A stretch of DNA of 64,000 bases, from NCBI GenBank assembly GCA_000434295.1, contig HF994934.1, positions 153,425-217,424 of the forward strand, given 5' to 3'. The stretch comes from Acetobacter sp. CAG:977. Its GTDB lineage: Bacteria > Pseudomonadota > Alphaproteobacteria > CAAGCB01 > CAG-977. The position numbers and the translations under genes are program-made. The notes below the pieces were generated by a model. The model did not search any database, was not told where the DNA came from, and worked only from the letters and a program-made list of their open reading frames with translations. This document shows, piece after piece, positions 33,011 through 41,780 of the stretch (the first letter of the stretch is position 1; each line of letters opens with the position of its first letter).

Positions 33011-33814
33011 ATGGTTTACAAAGGTATCCCTTTCCCCGATATAGATCCCGTTGCCGTCCACATAGGCTCTTTCGGGCTTCGTTGGTATTCGTTGGCGTAT
33101 TTGGTCGGGATTTTTACGGCGTGGTGGCTGGCAAAGCGGATGTTAAGCCGTTATCCGTCGGATTTTAAGCCCGAAATGGTTGACGATGTTATGTTTTGGG
33201 GAACGGTCGGATTGATTCTCGGCGCGAGAATCGGCTACGTTCTTTTTTATAATCTGGACCATTATTTGGAAAACCCGCTGCAGATATTTGCGTTGTGGCA
33301 GGGGGGGATGTCTTTCCACGGAGCCCTGATCGGCGTTATAACGGCGTTGTACATATACGCCCGCAAAGAAAAAGTAAGCTTTTTTGCGATTACGGATGTT
33401 TTGGCGTGTTTGGCGCCGATAGGACTGTTTTTGGGGCGTTTGGCAAACTTTGTGAACGGAGAGCTGTTCGGGCGCGTTACGATGTCGGTGCCTTGGGCGG
33501 TTATTTTTCCGAACGGGGGGCCTTTGCCGCGCCATCCCAGCCAGCTTTACGAAGCGTGCTTTGAAGGCGTGGTTTTGTTTTTGGTATTGTTTTCTTTGTG
33601 GCACAGAAGCGTTTGGGTTCGGATTCGTCCGGGATTTTTGTCCGGGGCGTTTTTGGTCGGATATGCTCTGGCACGCGGAGTTGTCGAGAATTTTCGCGAA
33701 CCCGATCCGCAGTTGGGGTTTTTGTTCGCGCGCGTCACGATGGGTCAATTGTTGACGTTGCCGATGCTTGTTTGCGGGCTGTGGATTATGCTGAGGGCGG
33801 CAAAAAAGTCTTAG
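33011..33814 (+). CDS. lgt: Prolipoprotein diacylglyceryl transferase
   Basis: 267 residues. An inner-membrane enzyme that adds diacylglyceryl from phosphatidylglycerol to the lipobox cysteine. IRWYSLAYLVG-like start (LRWYSLAYLVG), GGMSFHGALIG and the signature GRLANFVNGELFGRVT are conserved, with about seven membrane segments. At least four lipoproteins in this window would be substrates. GAGAGGAAAG precedes the start, 15 bases after hldD. Confidence 0.97.
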   Translation: MVYKGIPFPDIDPVAVHIGSFGLRWYSLAYLVGIFTAWWLAKRMLSRYPSDFKPEMVDDVMFWGTVGLILGARIGYVLFYNLDHYLENPLQIFALWQGGMSFHGALIGVITALYIYARKEKVSFFAITDVLACLAPIGLFLGRLANFVNGELFGRVTMSVPWAVIFPNGGPLPRHPSQLYEACFEGVVLFLVLFSLWHRSVWVRIRPGFLSGAFLVGYALARGVVENFREPDPQLGFLFARVTMGQLLTLPMLVCGLWIMLRAAKKS

Positions 33815-33830
33815 GAAACGGGGTCTTTTT

Positions 33831-33843
33831 TGGTATGCTGAAT
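33831..33843 (+). promoter_or_regulatory. Candidate promoter -10 region before the DUF2062 gene
   Basis: TGGTATGCTGAAT, with TATGCT in a possible -10 position. The identical 13 bases occur at 54218-54230 before the Suv3-like helicase gene. No clear -35 element is present here. Confidence 0.3.
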
Positions 33844-33879
33844 CGTTTTTTGAAACGCCTGATGCAGGAGACCTAAGAA

Positions 33880-34491
33880 ATGGCATTAAATCCCCGTAGG
33901 AAAGGATTGTTTTCAGGGCTTGCGGCATTGGTTCGCCTGAAGCTTATTGTTCCTTTGTTAAGATCGAAAAAGCCTCCGGAATTTACGGCGAAAGGGGCAT
34001 TGGTCGGCATGGCATGGGCGATGACTCCGCTGGTCGGGATTCAGATGTATCTTGTTTTTATGACGTGGCTCGGGACTCGGCGGTTTTTCAAGTGGGATTT
34101 CAGTTTGCCCGTAGCGATAGCCTTTACGTGGGTAACAAACGTTTTAACGGTACCGCCGTTTTATTATGCATTTTATGTAACGGGCAAAGCGATGACGGGG
34201 ACTTTTGCGGAGCGTACGACGTATGCCAAGTTCACGGGATTGCTTCAGGAAGCCCTGCACGAAGGCGGAATTGCCGAAGCGATTAAAGCTTCGTTAGAGA
34301 TCATGATTAAGGATTGGGGCGTTTCGATGATGATCGGATCGATTCCCTGGATTATTGTCGGCGGGGCGTTGGCGTATTATTTTGTTTTGCAGTTTGCCAG
34401 AAAAAGAGAACAGATTCGTCAAAAAAGACTTGAAAAGAAAGCCCAAGCGGAGCAAAAAGCAATAAAGGCCACAGGACAGGAAACAGTTTGA
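33880..34491 (+). CDS. DUF2062 membrane protein
   Basis: 203 residues with the DUF2062 pattern: LKLIVPLLRSKKPPEFTAKG, then hydrophobic stretches with GMAWAMTPLVGIQMYLV and WVTNVLTVPPFYYAFYVTGK, and a last membrane segment near 155-176. The end is a basic, alanine- and glutamine-rich helix. Function unknown; DUF2062 proteins are often near glycosyltransferase or envelope genes. Its stop overlaps the next start by one base (TGATG). Confidence 0.9.
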   Translation: MALNPRRKGLFSGLAALVRLKLIVPLLRSKKPPEFTAKGALVGMAWAMTPLVGIQMYLVFMTWLGTRRFFKWDFSLPVAIAFTWVTNVLTVPPFYYAFYVTGKAMTGTFAERTTYAKFTGLLQEALHEGGIAEAIKASLEIMIKDWGVSMMIGSIPWIIVGGALAYYFVLQFARKREQIRQKRLEKKAQAEQKAIKATGQETV

Positions 34492-35270
34492 TGGAACCGG
34501 TTACGCCCTCACTTTTTGAAGTTGCCGAAGGCATACGCTACCGTTTTTTCACGCGCCGAAACGGAGTGTCCGAAGGGGAATATTCTTCTTTGAACTGTTC
34601 GATACAGGCGGGGGACGATCCTGCGAAGGTTCGTGAAAACATGCGCCGTGTAGCGTTAAATTTGGGCTGTACGGTAGAAAAGATATTTGTATTGCATCAA
34701 ACGCATTCTTCACAGGTTATTACGGTACAAAGCCGTGAACCGTTTGAAAAGACGCCGTATGCGGACGCATTGGTTACGGATTGTTCAAACATATATTTAG
34801 GGATCAAGACGGCGGATTGTGCGCCTGTTTTGTTTGCGGACGTGGAGAATCGGGTTATCGGCGCGGCGCATGCGGGATGGCGCGGTGCTGTCGGGGGGAT
34901 TTTGGAAAACACGTTGTCCGCGATGGAAGAGATCGGAGCAAAGAAAGAAAATGTTTTGGCGATGGTGGGACCGTGCATAGCACCACAGTCTTATGAAGTC
35001 GGTCAGGACATGTTTGACGAATTTTTAAAAGCGGATGTGAAGGCGGCGTTGTTTTTCACGCCGGCGGGCAAAGGGAAATACCGTTTTGACTTGCCGGGAT
35101 ATGTTTTGGCACGTTTAGAGCGAGCGGGTATCGGCGCGGCGGAATGGGTCGGCAAAGACACATATTCTTCGGAACAGGATTACTTTTCTTATCGCCGTTC
35201 GTCCGAGAAGGGCGAGAAATGCGGCAGACAGCTGTCGGTTATCGGGCTTTTGGACGAATCTTTATTTTAA
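34491..35270 (+). CDS. pgeF: YfiH/PgeF family purine nucleoside phosphorylase (laccase-domain protein)
   Basis: 259 residues from ATG 34491. The metal site is visible: HQTHSSQV, TADCAPVLFAD with the cysteine ligand, and AAHAGWRGAVGGI. Members act on purine nucleosides (adenosine phosphorolysis or deamination) and in E. coli correct peptidoglycan precursor errors; the older name is multicopper polyphenol oxidase. Coupled to the DUF2062 gene, 18 bases before prs. Confidence 0.93.
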   Translation: MEPVTPSLFEVAEGIRYRFFTRRNGVSEGEYSSLNCSIQAGDDPAKVRENMRRVALNLGCTVEKIFVLHQTHSSQVITVQSREPFEKTPYADALVTDCSNIYLGIKTADCAPVLFADVENRVIGAAHAGWRGAVGGILENTLSAMEEIGAKKENVLAMVGPCIAPQSYEVGQDMFDEFLKADVKAALFFTPAGKGKYRFDLPGYVLARLERAGIGAAEWVGKDTYSSEQDYFSYRRSSEKGEKCGRQLSVIGLLDESLF

Positions 35271-35288
35271 TCGGAGAGGAACTCAGAC

Positions 35289-36221
35289 ATGAAAATTTTT
35301 TCTGGTAACAGTAATCTTCCATTTGCGCAGGCTGTTGCCTCTTATATGGACACGACGCTGTCCAAGATATCGGTGCGCCGCTTTGCCGACAATGAAGTCT
35401 TTGTCGAGATACAGGAAACGGTGCGCGGACAGGATGTTTTTATAGTTCAGCCGACCAGCTCGCCCGTGAACGACAATTTAATGGAACTGTTAATCATGCT
35501 GGACACGTTTCGCCGCAGTTCGGCGCGGCGCATAACGGCGGTTATACCGTATTTCGGCTATGCGCGCCAAGACCGTCGTTCGGCGCCCCGTACGCCGATT
35601 TCGGCAAAGCTGGTTGCGAATTTGATTGCTTCCGCCGGGGCAAGCCGCGTGGTCACGATGGACTTGCACGCGGGACAGATTCAGGGATTTTTCGATATTC
35701 CCGTTGATAATCTGATGGCGGCTCCGGTAATGGTCAAAGATATTATGTATAATTACCGCGACAAAACGCCGATGATTGTATCTCCCGACGTAGGCGGGGT
35801 TGTCCGTGCGCGGTCGATAGCGAAACGGTTGCACGCGGATTTGGCTATTATTGACAAACGTCGCGAACGTGCCGGAGTATCGGAAGTCATGAATATTATC
35901 GGCGACGTTTCCGGTCAGGACTGCATATTGGTTGACGATATTGTCGATTCGGCGGGAACGCTGTGCAATGCGGCGGAAGCTTTGATGAATGCGGGAGCAA
36001 AGTCGGTTCAGGCTTATGTTACGCACGGAGTTTTGTCGGGCGATGCCGTAAAGCGCGTTGCGAAGTCTCCGTTGGAATCGCTGGTAATTACGGACAGCAT
36101 AGCGGCGACGCCGGAAGTTCAGGCAACGAAGAACATTCGGATATTGTCCGTTGCGGAATTGGTCGGAGAATCGATTTTGCGCATCAGTGAAGAACGTTCG
36201 GTAACGAGTCTGTTTTATTAA
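35289..36221 (+). CDS. prs: Ribose-phosphate pyrophosphokinase
   Basis: 310 residues. Makes PRPP from ribose 5-phosphate and ATP for nucleotide, His and Trp synthesis. ATP-binding region RFADNEVFVEI, flexible-loop YGYARQDR-type motif (YFGYARQDRRSAPRTP), VTMDLHAGQIQGFF and the PRPP-binding DDIVDSAGT are intact. A GGAGAGGAA ribosome site precedes the ATG. Confidence 0.98.
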   Translation: MKIFSGNSNLPFAQAVASYMDTTLSKISVRRFADNEVFVEIQETVRGQDVFIVQPTSSPVNDNLMELLIMLDTFRRSSARRITAVIPYFGYARQDRRSAPRTPISAKLVANLIASAGASRVVTMDLHAGQIQGFFDIPVDNLMAAPVMVKDIMYNYRDKTPMIVSPDVGGVVRARSIAKRLHADLAIIDKRRERAGVSEVMNIIGDVSGQDCILVDDIVDSAGTLCNAAEALMNAGAKSVQAYVTHGVLSGDAVKRVAKSPLESLVITDSIAATPEVQATKNIRILSVAELVGESILRISEERSVTSLFY

Positions 36222-36287
36222 GAAGACGCTTGCTCTTTGTTTTGAAACGGTGTAAAGCTTCATAGTTTTCCGTGTTGACGGGAAATA

Positions 36288-36314
36288 GGTTCAGGCACCC
36301 CTGGAGGCTGAACC
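36288..36314 (+). other. Hairpin in the prs-rplY gap
   Basis: GGTTCAG (36288-36294) and CTGAACC (36308-36314) form a perfect seven-base stem around a 13-base loop. No T run follows, so it is not a classical terminator. It lies 33 bases before the rplY start and could be a leader structure. Confidence 0.45.
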
Positions 36315-36347
36315 GCAGTTGGTTTAAATATTAAGGATTTGAAAGAA

Positions 36348-36995
36348 ATGGCAAAAATCACATCTTTGCGCGTTAACGAGCGTAATGTGGCAGGTAAGGG
36401 GGCCGCACGCGCCGAACGCCGCGCCGGTTTGATTCCCGGTGTTATTTACGGAGAAAAGAAAGCTCCGATTATGTTTTCGATTTCGGCACTGGACTTGGAT
36501 GCCCAGATGCGCCAGAAAGGTTTCTGGACGCGCCAGTTTGAAATTGAAGTCGGCAAAACCAAATGCCATGCTATTTGTCAGGACATTCAGACGGATCCCG
36601 TATCCGATCGTCCTGTTCACGTTGACTTTTTGCGTATTTCCGGAAATACGGAAATCGTTATCGAAGTTCCCGTTATGTACGAAAACGAACTGGCTTGCCC
36701 GGGTATCAAGCTGGGCGGTTCTTTGAACGCGATTTATCGTACGATTGAAGTTTCTTGCAAACCGAAAGACATTCCCGAAACGTTGTTTGTCGATTTGACG
36801 GGCTTGGAAATCAACGACGTTGTGAAGATGTCCGACGTCAAGTTCCCGGCAGGTGTCAAGCCGGTTGAAGAAGAAGACGTAACGATTGCTTCTATTGCGG
36901 CGCCTTCGACGGAAACGGTTGAAGAACCTGCTCCTGCGGCGGATGCGGCTGCGACGGATGCAGCGGCGGCTTCCGGGACGCCTTCGGCTTCTTAA
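36348..36995 (+). CDS. rplY: Ribosomal protein bL25, long CTC form
   Basis: 215 residues from ATG 36348, with AAGGA ten bases upstream; an in-frame TTG at 36339 is less likely. Binds 5S rRNA. The N-terminal L25 domain (SLRVNERNVAGKGAARAERR; GLIPGVIYGEK) is followed by the C-terminal beta domain found in general-stress protein CTC. An alanine-rich tail of about 30 residues ends it. Followed by pth after 16 bases, a widely conserved pair. Confidence 0.97.
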   Translation: MAKITSLRVNERNVAGKGAARAERRAGLIPGVIYGEKKAPIMFSISALDLDAQMRQKGFWTRQFEIEVGKTKCHAICQDIQTDPVSDRPVHVDFLRISGNTEIVIEVPVMYENELACPGIKLGGSLNAIYRTIEVSCKPKDIPETLFVDLTGLEINDVVKMSDVKFPAGVKPVEEEDVTIASIAAPSTETVEEPAPAADAAATDAAAASGTPSAS

Positions 36996-37011
36996 TCAAA
37001 GGATATTTGCC

Positions 37012-37593
37012 GTGTTTCTTTTTGTGGGTCTTGGGAATCCGGGATCGGAGTATAAGGGAAATCGGCATAATACAGGATTTATGGCGGCGGACGAACTTGT
37101 CCGCCGCTATAATTTTTCTTTGTGGCGTTCCCGATTTAATGCCGAAACGGCAGAAGGGGAAATCGGCGGCGAAAAGGTTTTGCTGATTAAGCCGCAAACA
37201 TTTATGAACAATTCCGGCGAATCCGTTTATGCGGCGATGTCGTTTTATAAGCTTCCCGTCGGAAATATAGTCGTATTTCACGACGAAATGGACGTTCCCG
37301 TAGGCAAAGTCAAAGCAAAAATCGGCGGCGGCGCCGGCGGGCATAACGGATTGCGCAGCATAGATTCCAGATGCGGAACGGATTATGCGCGCGTTCGGAT
37401 AGGAATCGGGCACCCTGCGGACAGAAGCTTGGTTGTGCCTTATGTATTATCGAATTTTTCCAAAGAAGAAAAAAACATTCTTGAGACGGAATTTGAAGAC
37501 ATAGCCGAAGCGGCACCGTATTTAATTACGGGTGGTCCGGCGGAATTTACGTCTCGTTTGGCGGTCATCCAATCAAAAAAGAAAAAAGGGTAA
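37012..37593 (+). CDS. pth: Peptidyl-tRNA hydrolase
   Basis: 193 residues from GTG 37012, preceded by AAAGGA; the protein then starts FLFVGLGNPG as in homologues. An open frame extends further upstream but only over rplY. It releases peptides from stalled peptidyl-tRNA. GNRHNTGF carries the catalytic histidine, QTFMNNSGESV and GGGAGGHNGLRSI are conserved. Four bases before ychF. Confidence 0.97.
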   Translation: MFLFVGLGNPGSEYKGNRHNTGFMAADELVRRYNFSLWRSRFNAETAEGEIGGEKVLLIKPQTFMNNSGESVYAAMSFYKLPVGNIVVFHDEMDVPVGKVKAKIGGGAGGHNGLRSIDSRCGTDYARVRIGIGHPADRSLVVPYVLSNFSKEEKNILETEFEDIAEAAPYLITGGPAEFTSRLAVIQSKKKKG

Positions 37594-37597
37594 GGAC

Positions 37598-38701
37598 ATG
37601 GGATTTAATTGCGGAATCGTAGGGTTGCCGAATGTCGGAAAATCGACGTTGTTTAACGCGCTGACATCAACGATGGCGGCTCAGGCGGCGAATTATCCGT
37701 TTTGTACGATAGAACCGAACGTCGGGCGTGTCGCCGTTCCCGATTCGCGATTGGAAATTTTGTCCGAACTGGCAAAGTCTCAAAAAACGATATATACGCA
37801 GCTGGAGTTTGTTGACATTGCGGGATTGGTGCGCGGCGCGTCAAAGGGCGAAGGCTTGGGAAACCAATTTTTGGCAAATATTCGCGAAGTCGATGCGATC
37901 GTACATGTTCTGCGTTGTTTTGAAAACAATGACATTACGCATGTGGAAGGGACGATAGATCCGGTTCGCGATGCGGAAACGATAGAAACGGAATTGATGC
38001 TGGCGGATTTGGACAGTCTGGAACGCCGCATTGTCCCGATTGAAAAGAAAGCAAAATCGGGGGAAAAAGACGCCAAAGTCCAAATGTCGGTCATGGAACC
38101 GGTATTGAATGCGTTAAGAGAGGGAAACCCCGCCCGTTTAATTACGTTTGACGACGAAGAACGTCAAAAGATTTACAAGCAACTGTTTTTATTGACGGCA
38201 AAGCCGATTTTATACGTTTGCAACGTGGACGAAGGATCGGCGGCTACGGGGAATGCTTTTTCGGACAAAGTCTTTGAGCGGGCAAAAAAAGAAGGTAATC
38301 AGGCGGTTATTATTTCTGCCGAAATCGAATCCGAAGTCGCGCGTCTGACCGACCCCGAAGAACAAAAAGAATTTTTAGAAACGCTGGGCTTGCAGGAAAC
38401 GGGATTAAACCGCGTTATTCAAGCGGGATATCGGTTATTGGATTTGATGACGTTTTTCACGGTCGGTCCGAAAGAATCGCGGGCATGGACGATCAAAAAA
38501 GGAATGTGCGCACCGCAGGCGGCGGGCGTTATCCATTCCGATTTTGAAAAAGGCTTTATTCGCGCCGAAATCATATCTTATGAAGACTTTGTCGAATGCA
38601 AGAGCGAAGCGCGCGCACGCGAGCTGGGCAAGCTTCGTTCGGAAGGCAAAACCTATGAAATGCAGGACGGCGATATCTGCCATTTCCTGTTTAACGTTTA
38701 A
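37598..38701 (+). CDS. ychF: Redox-regulated ATPase YchF (Obg family)
   Basis: 367 residues from ATG 37598. Obg-like P-loop protein that hydrolyses ATP rather than GTP and binds ribosomes. P-loop GLPNVGKSTLFNALT, switch DIAGLVRGASKGEGLGN, and NVDE in place of the NKxD guanine motif, which explains the ATP preference. The C-terminal TGS domain (TFFTVGPKESRAWTI; HSDFEKGFIRAE) is present. Confidence 0.97.
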   Translation: MGFNCGIVGLPNVGKSTLFNALTSTMAAQAANYPFCTIEPNVGRVAVPDSRLEILSELAKSQKTIYTQLEFVDIAGLVRGASKGEGLGNQFLANIREVDAIVHVLRCFENNDITHVEGTIDPVRDAETIETELMLADLDSLERRIVPIEKKAKSGEKDAKVQMSVMEPVLNALREGNPARLITFDDEERQKIYKQLFLLTAKPILYVCNVDEGSAATGNAFSDKVFERAKKEGNQAVIISAEIESEVARLTDPEEQKEFLETLGLQETGLNRVIQAGYRLLDLMTFFTVGPKESRAWTIKKGMCAPQAAGVIHSDFEKGFIRAEIISYEDFVECKSEARARELGKLRSEGKTYEMQDGDICHFLFNV

Positions 38702-38710
38702 GGCTTAAAA

Positions 38711-39169
38711 ATGAGATTGGCGTTATATGAACCCGACATACCGCAAAATACGGGAACGTTGATGCGGTTGGCGGCGTGCTTTGACGTTCCCGTGGATATT
38801 ATCGAACCGTGCGGTTTTATTTTTGATGACAAGCGGATGCGTCGTGCGGGGATGGATTATCTGGATATGGTAAACGTAACGCGCCACGATTCATGGGATA
38901 AATTTTTTGACGCTCATCGCGGTCGTATCGTATTGCTGACGACGAAAGGACATCGATCTTATGCGGATTTCGAATTTCGCGAAGACGACATCTTGTTGCT
39001 GGGGCGTGAAAGCGCAGGAGTTCCCGAAAACGTCCATCAGGCGGTTGACGTACAATTAAGGATACCGATGCGTCCCGAAGCGCGTTCAATCAATGTCGCT
39101 TTGGCGGGATCGATTGTCTTGGGCGAAGCGTTGCGTCAGACGGGGCATTTTTCGAAATTATCCGTTTAA
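38711..39169 (+). CDS. trmL: tRNA (cytidine/uridine-34 2'-O)-methyltransferase TrmL
   Basis: 152 residues, a minimal SPOUT methyltransferase. It methylates the wobble ribose of tRNA-Leu isoacceptors in E. coli. YEPDIPQNTGTLMRLAACF, LLLGRESAGVPE and the knot motif IPMRPEARSINVALAGSI are clear. Ten bases after ychF; its last four bases overlap the converging yggS end. Confidence 0.95.
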   Translation: MRLALYEPDIPQNTGTLMRLAACFDVPVDIIEPCGFIFDDKRMRRAGMDYLDMVNVTRHDSWDKFFDAHRGRIVLLTTKGHRSYADFEFREDDILLLGRESAGVPENVHQAVDVQLRIPMRPEARSINVALAGSIVLGEALRQTGHFSKLSV

Positions 39170-39831
39170 GCGCCGCGTTTTCCGAAAATAGCGGAACCGA
39201 CGCGTACAAAAGTCGCTCCTTGTTGGACGGCGACGGGATAATCGTCGCTCATGCCCATGCTTAATTCTTTAACGCCGGCGTCTTTGGCAAGCTTTTTTAA
39301 AAAAGCAAAATGAGGAGCAGGTTCGTCATCAACGGGCGGAATGCACATCAGCCCGATGACATTCAGAGAATATTTTTCTTGGCAAAGCTTAACGAAACTG
39401 ACGGCATCTTTGGGAGAAACGCCTGATTTTTGGGGTTCTTCTCCGGTATTGACCTGAACGAAGCAAGGCAGAAAACGATTTTGTTTTTTCATTTCCTCAG
39501 CCAGTTTTTCAGCCAATTCAGGGCGGTCAAGGCTTTCGATGACATCAAACAAAGCGACGGCTTCTTTAGCTTTGTTTGTTTGCAATCCGCCGATTAAATG
39601 CAATTTGACGTCAGGATACAGAGCTTTTAATTCCGGCCATTTTTTTTGAGCTTCCTGAACGCGGTTTTCGCCGAAGATTCGGTGGCCTTCGTTTAACAAA
39701 GGGATAATTTTATCCGCATTGTGCGTTTTTGAAACGGCGACCAAAGAAATTTCTTCGGGATTTCTTTGCGCGTCTTTTGCGGCGTTGCGAATGTTTTCAA
39801 GGACTTGGCGGTAATTTTCCGAAAGACACAT
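39166..39831 (-). CDS. YggS family PLP homeostasis protein
   Basis: 221 residues. Single-domain TIM barrel of the alanine-racemase type that binds pyridoxal phosphate without known catalysis and keeps PLP balance. LVAVSKTHNADKI with the PLP lysine, GENRVQEAQKKW, LHLIGGLQTNKAK and LSMGMSDDYPVAV are diagnostic. In E. coli the gene is yggS; another name is plpBP. Confidence 0.96.
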   Translation of the reverse strand: MCLSENYRQVLENIRNAAKDAQRNPEEISLVAVSKTHNADKIIPLLNEGHRIFGENRVQEAQKKWPELKALYPDVKLHLIGGLQTNKAKEAVALFDVIESLDRPELAEKLAEEMKKQNRFLPCFVQVNTGEEPQKSGVSPKDAVSFVKLCQEKYSLNVIGLMCIPPVDDEPAPHFAFLKKLAKDAGVKELSMGMSDDYPVAVQQGATFVRVGSAIFGKRGA

Positions 39832-39861
39832 GCGAAAGCTCCGATAATCAGAAAGAAGGCG

Positions 39862-41064
39862 TCAGAACGACAAGTTGAACCCTGTTGAAACGGCAAGCCC
39901 TTCATTGCTTTTTCCGCGAGATTTATCTGCGGATTCATATTCGACGTATCCGACGTTGACGAACGTTCCGATGCCGGCGCCAAGCTGGTAGTTTCCGGCG
40001 AGCTGGTAAAGGTTATATTCGTCGTCACCGTCGAAAGCGTAATTGCTTTTGGAGGAATGGAAATAGTTCAAGCTGGTTTCAAAGGGTCCGAAAGAATAGC
40101 TGATGCCGGCATCCCACGCATATCCGTTCAAATCGTTATCCAACACGGCGACGGATGATTTCGGGGCATCGACATAACGGTATGATCCGCCGAAATTCCA
40201 GTTTCCCGAACCGATATTTAAGCCGCCGGCGTATTCTTTGACGCTTTTTGTTTTTTCGCGCAGAAGGGAAATATTTCCGCCGTTATCTTCAAATGTTGCG
40301 ACGAACGGTTTATAGGTTGTGAAAGAAACGCTGGAAGCGATATTAAACGCGCCGAAACTTTGTTCATATAGACCGACGGCGACCAAACCGTCTTTGAATT
40401 TTCGGTTCAAAGGGACGCTGCTTGTCGGGAACAGCAGGTTATTGTTGTCCTGACCTTTGGTACTGTTGCCGGGCAAGAAACTGACCCCTGCGGTAAATCC
40501 GGCAAAAGTCGGAGTAATGTAAGAAATTTTGGTAGAGATATCGTCAAACAAAGGATAAGTAGCGTTATGCAACGTAAACCCGTTCGGCGGGACAATAAGC
40601 TGGTCGTAATCGGAATCCTGCAAACCGATGGTACTGAAATCAGGGGCTGTGACGGACATTTGATAAGCGACATTTTTAACGTTTCCGATGATGACGCGTC
40701 CGAGAGAGGAATCGACGGTCATATAAGATTCGTCAATGGTTTTTGATGCGGTTGAAGGATCGGTTCCCGCTTCCAACTGAACCATGGCGCCGATGACGAT
40801 TCCGTTATTAAGGCGAGCTTTCCCCGAAAAGTAGATTTCGGCGTTACCGATGACGTCAAAGCTATTATATTTTCCGATCGGGAACGGAGTTCCGAGTTCG
40901 GAAGAGACCAAAGTATCTCTTTTTTGGTTGGCATAAACGCCGTACCATGTTACGTAGCCGCCCAAGCCCAACTGTATCGGTGCCGGAGGGGGTTGCGTTT
41001 CGGCAAGAGCCGTCGAAGCGGCCATTACGGAAGCCAGAGCGGCGGACAGTGCGATTTTTTTCAT
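39862..41064 (-). CDS. Outer-membrane porin
   Basis: 400 residues. A cleavable signal peptide (MKKIALSAALASVMAASTALA, cleavage after residue 21) precedes a beta-rich sequence of alternating aromatic and polar residues with many glycines and asparagines, ending in phenylalanine (AVSTGFNLSF), as in trimeric general porins (Porin_4-like). GVYANQKRDT at the start and the spaced Tyr/Phe strand ends fit. A 153-base gap upstream must hold its promoter; I see no clear operator there. Confidence 0.9.
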   Translation of the reverse strand: MKKIALSAALASVMAASTALAETQPPPAPIQLGLGGYVTWYGVYANQKRDTLVSSELGTPFPIGKYNSFDVIGNAEIYFSGKARLNNGIVIGAMVQLEAGTDPSTASKTIDESYMTVDSSLGRVIIGNVKNVAYQMSVTAPDFSTIGLQDSDYDQLIVPPNGFTLHNATYPLFDDISTKISYITPTFAGFTAGVSFLPGNSTKGQDNNNLLFPTSSVPLNRKFKDGLVAVGLYEQSFGAFNIASSVSFTTYKPFVATFEDNGGNISLLREKTKSVKEYAGGLNIGSGNWNFGGSYRYVDAPKSSVAVLDNDLNGYAWDAGISYSFGPFETSLNYFHSSKSNYAFDGDDEYNLYQLAGNYQLGAGIGTFVNVGYVEYESADKSRGKSNEGLAVSTGFNLSF

Positions 41065-41217
41065 AAAATGACTCCGAAGAAGCGTTGTTACAACTTTAAA
41101 CGTAAGAAGTCTTTGTTGTAAATAAGAATTTTGACCTGCATAAAAGGCGATAAAGGATTTGGTTAAGCGGAAAAATATGTTAAAAACGAACCCGTAAAAG
41201 CATTATTAAGGCGAACA

Positions 41218-41754
41218 ATGAAAACCGAAACGGCGAGAACAGCGATAATTTTATTTCTTTTCGGCATACTGTCCGGTTGCGGTACGGTACCGGTGGAATA
41301 CAAATATCCCGAAAAGGTTAAGGGCAAATACGAAATGCCGAACGAAAGAACCGAAGCGTTAAAACAGGACAAATTGTTCGGAGCGAAAGGTTTTGACTTT
41401 TTTTCAAAAGACAAAGCGCCCGAAACCCAAATCGGGGTTAATTCGTACTTATGGCAATCTGCGTTAAAGACGCTTTCGTTTATGCCGTTGTCTTCGGCGG
41501 ATCCGTTCGGCGGGGTCATTATTACGGACTGGTATTCTCCGCCGTCGTTTCCGAAGGAACGTTTTAAACTTAATGTCCTGATTTTGACGGATACGTTGCG
41601 GGCGGACGGGCTGAAAGTTACGGTTTTCAGGCAAGTTAAAGACGAAAAAAACGAATGGAAGGACATAAAATCGGATCCCGCTGTTGCACTTAGGATGGAA
41701 AATGCTATTCTAGCCGGAGCGCGGCGAATGCGCATGTCGGCAACAGGACAATAA
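41218..41754 (+). CDS. DUF3576 lipoprotein
   Basis: 178 residues. Lipobox ILSGC gives a lipidated cysteine 21. The mature protein has the DUF3576 features GVNSYLWQSALKTLSFMPL, DPFGGVIITDWYSPP and NVLILTDTLRADGLKVTVFRQ. This family stands directly upstream of leuS and lptE in many alphaproteobacteria, so a role in outer-membrane biogenesis is plausible but unproven. 26 bases before leuS. Confidence 0.92.
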   Translation: MKTETARTAIILFLFGILSGCGTVPVEYKYPEKVKGKYEMPNERTEALKQDKLFGAKGFDFFSKDKAPETQIGVNSYLWQSALKTLSFMPLSSADPFGGVIITDWYSPPSFPKERFKLNVLILTDTLRADGLKVTVFRQVKDEKNEWKDIKSDPAVALRMENAILAGARRMRMSATGQ

Positions 41755-41780
41755 CTTTAATTATCGAAAGCACTGTCATC

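Noticed and set aside
33143..33928. Leftward open frame of 261 codons opposite lgt
   Set aside because: Shadow of lgt; basic, low-complexity translation.
35490..36263. Leftward open frame of 257 codons opposite prs
   Set aside because: Shadow of prs, arginine-rich translation typical of antisense frames.
36886..37011. Extended N-terminus of pth over rplY
   Set aside because: Arginine/leucine-rich shadow of the alanine-rich rplY tail; GTG 37012 has a ribosome site and the family start.
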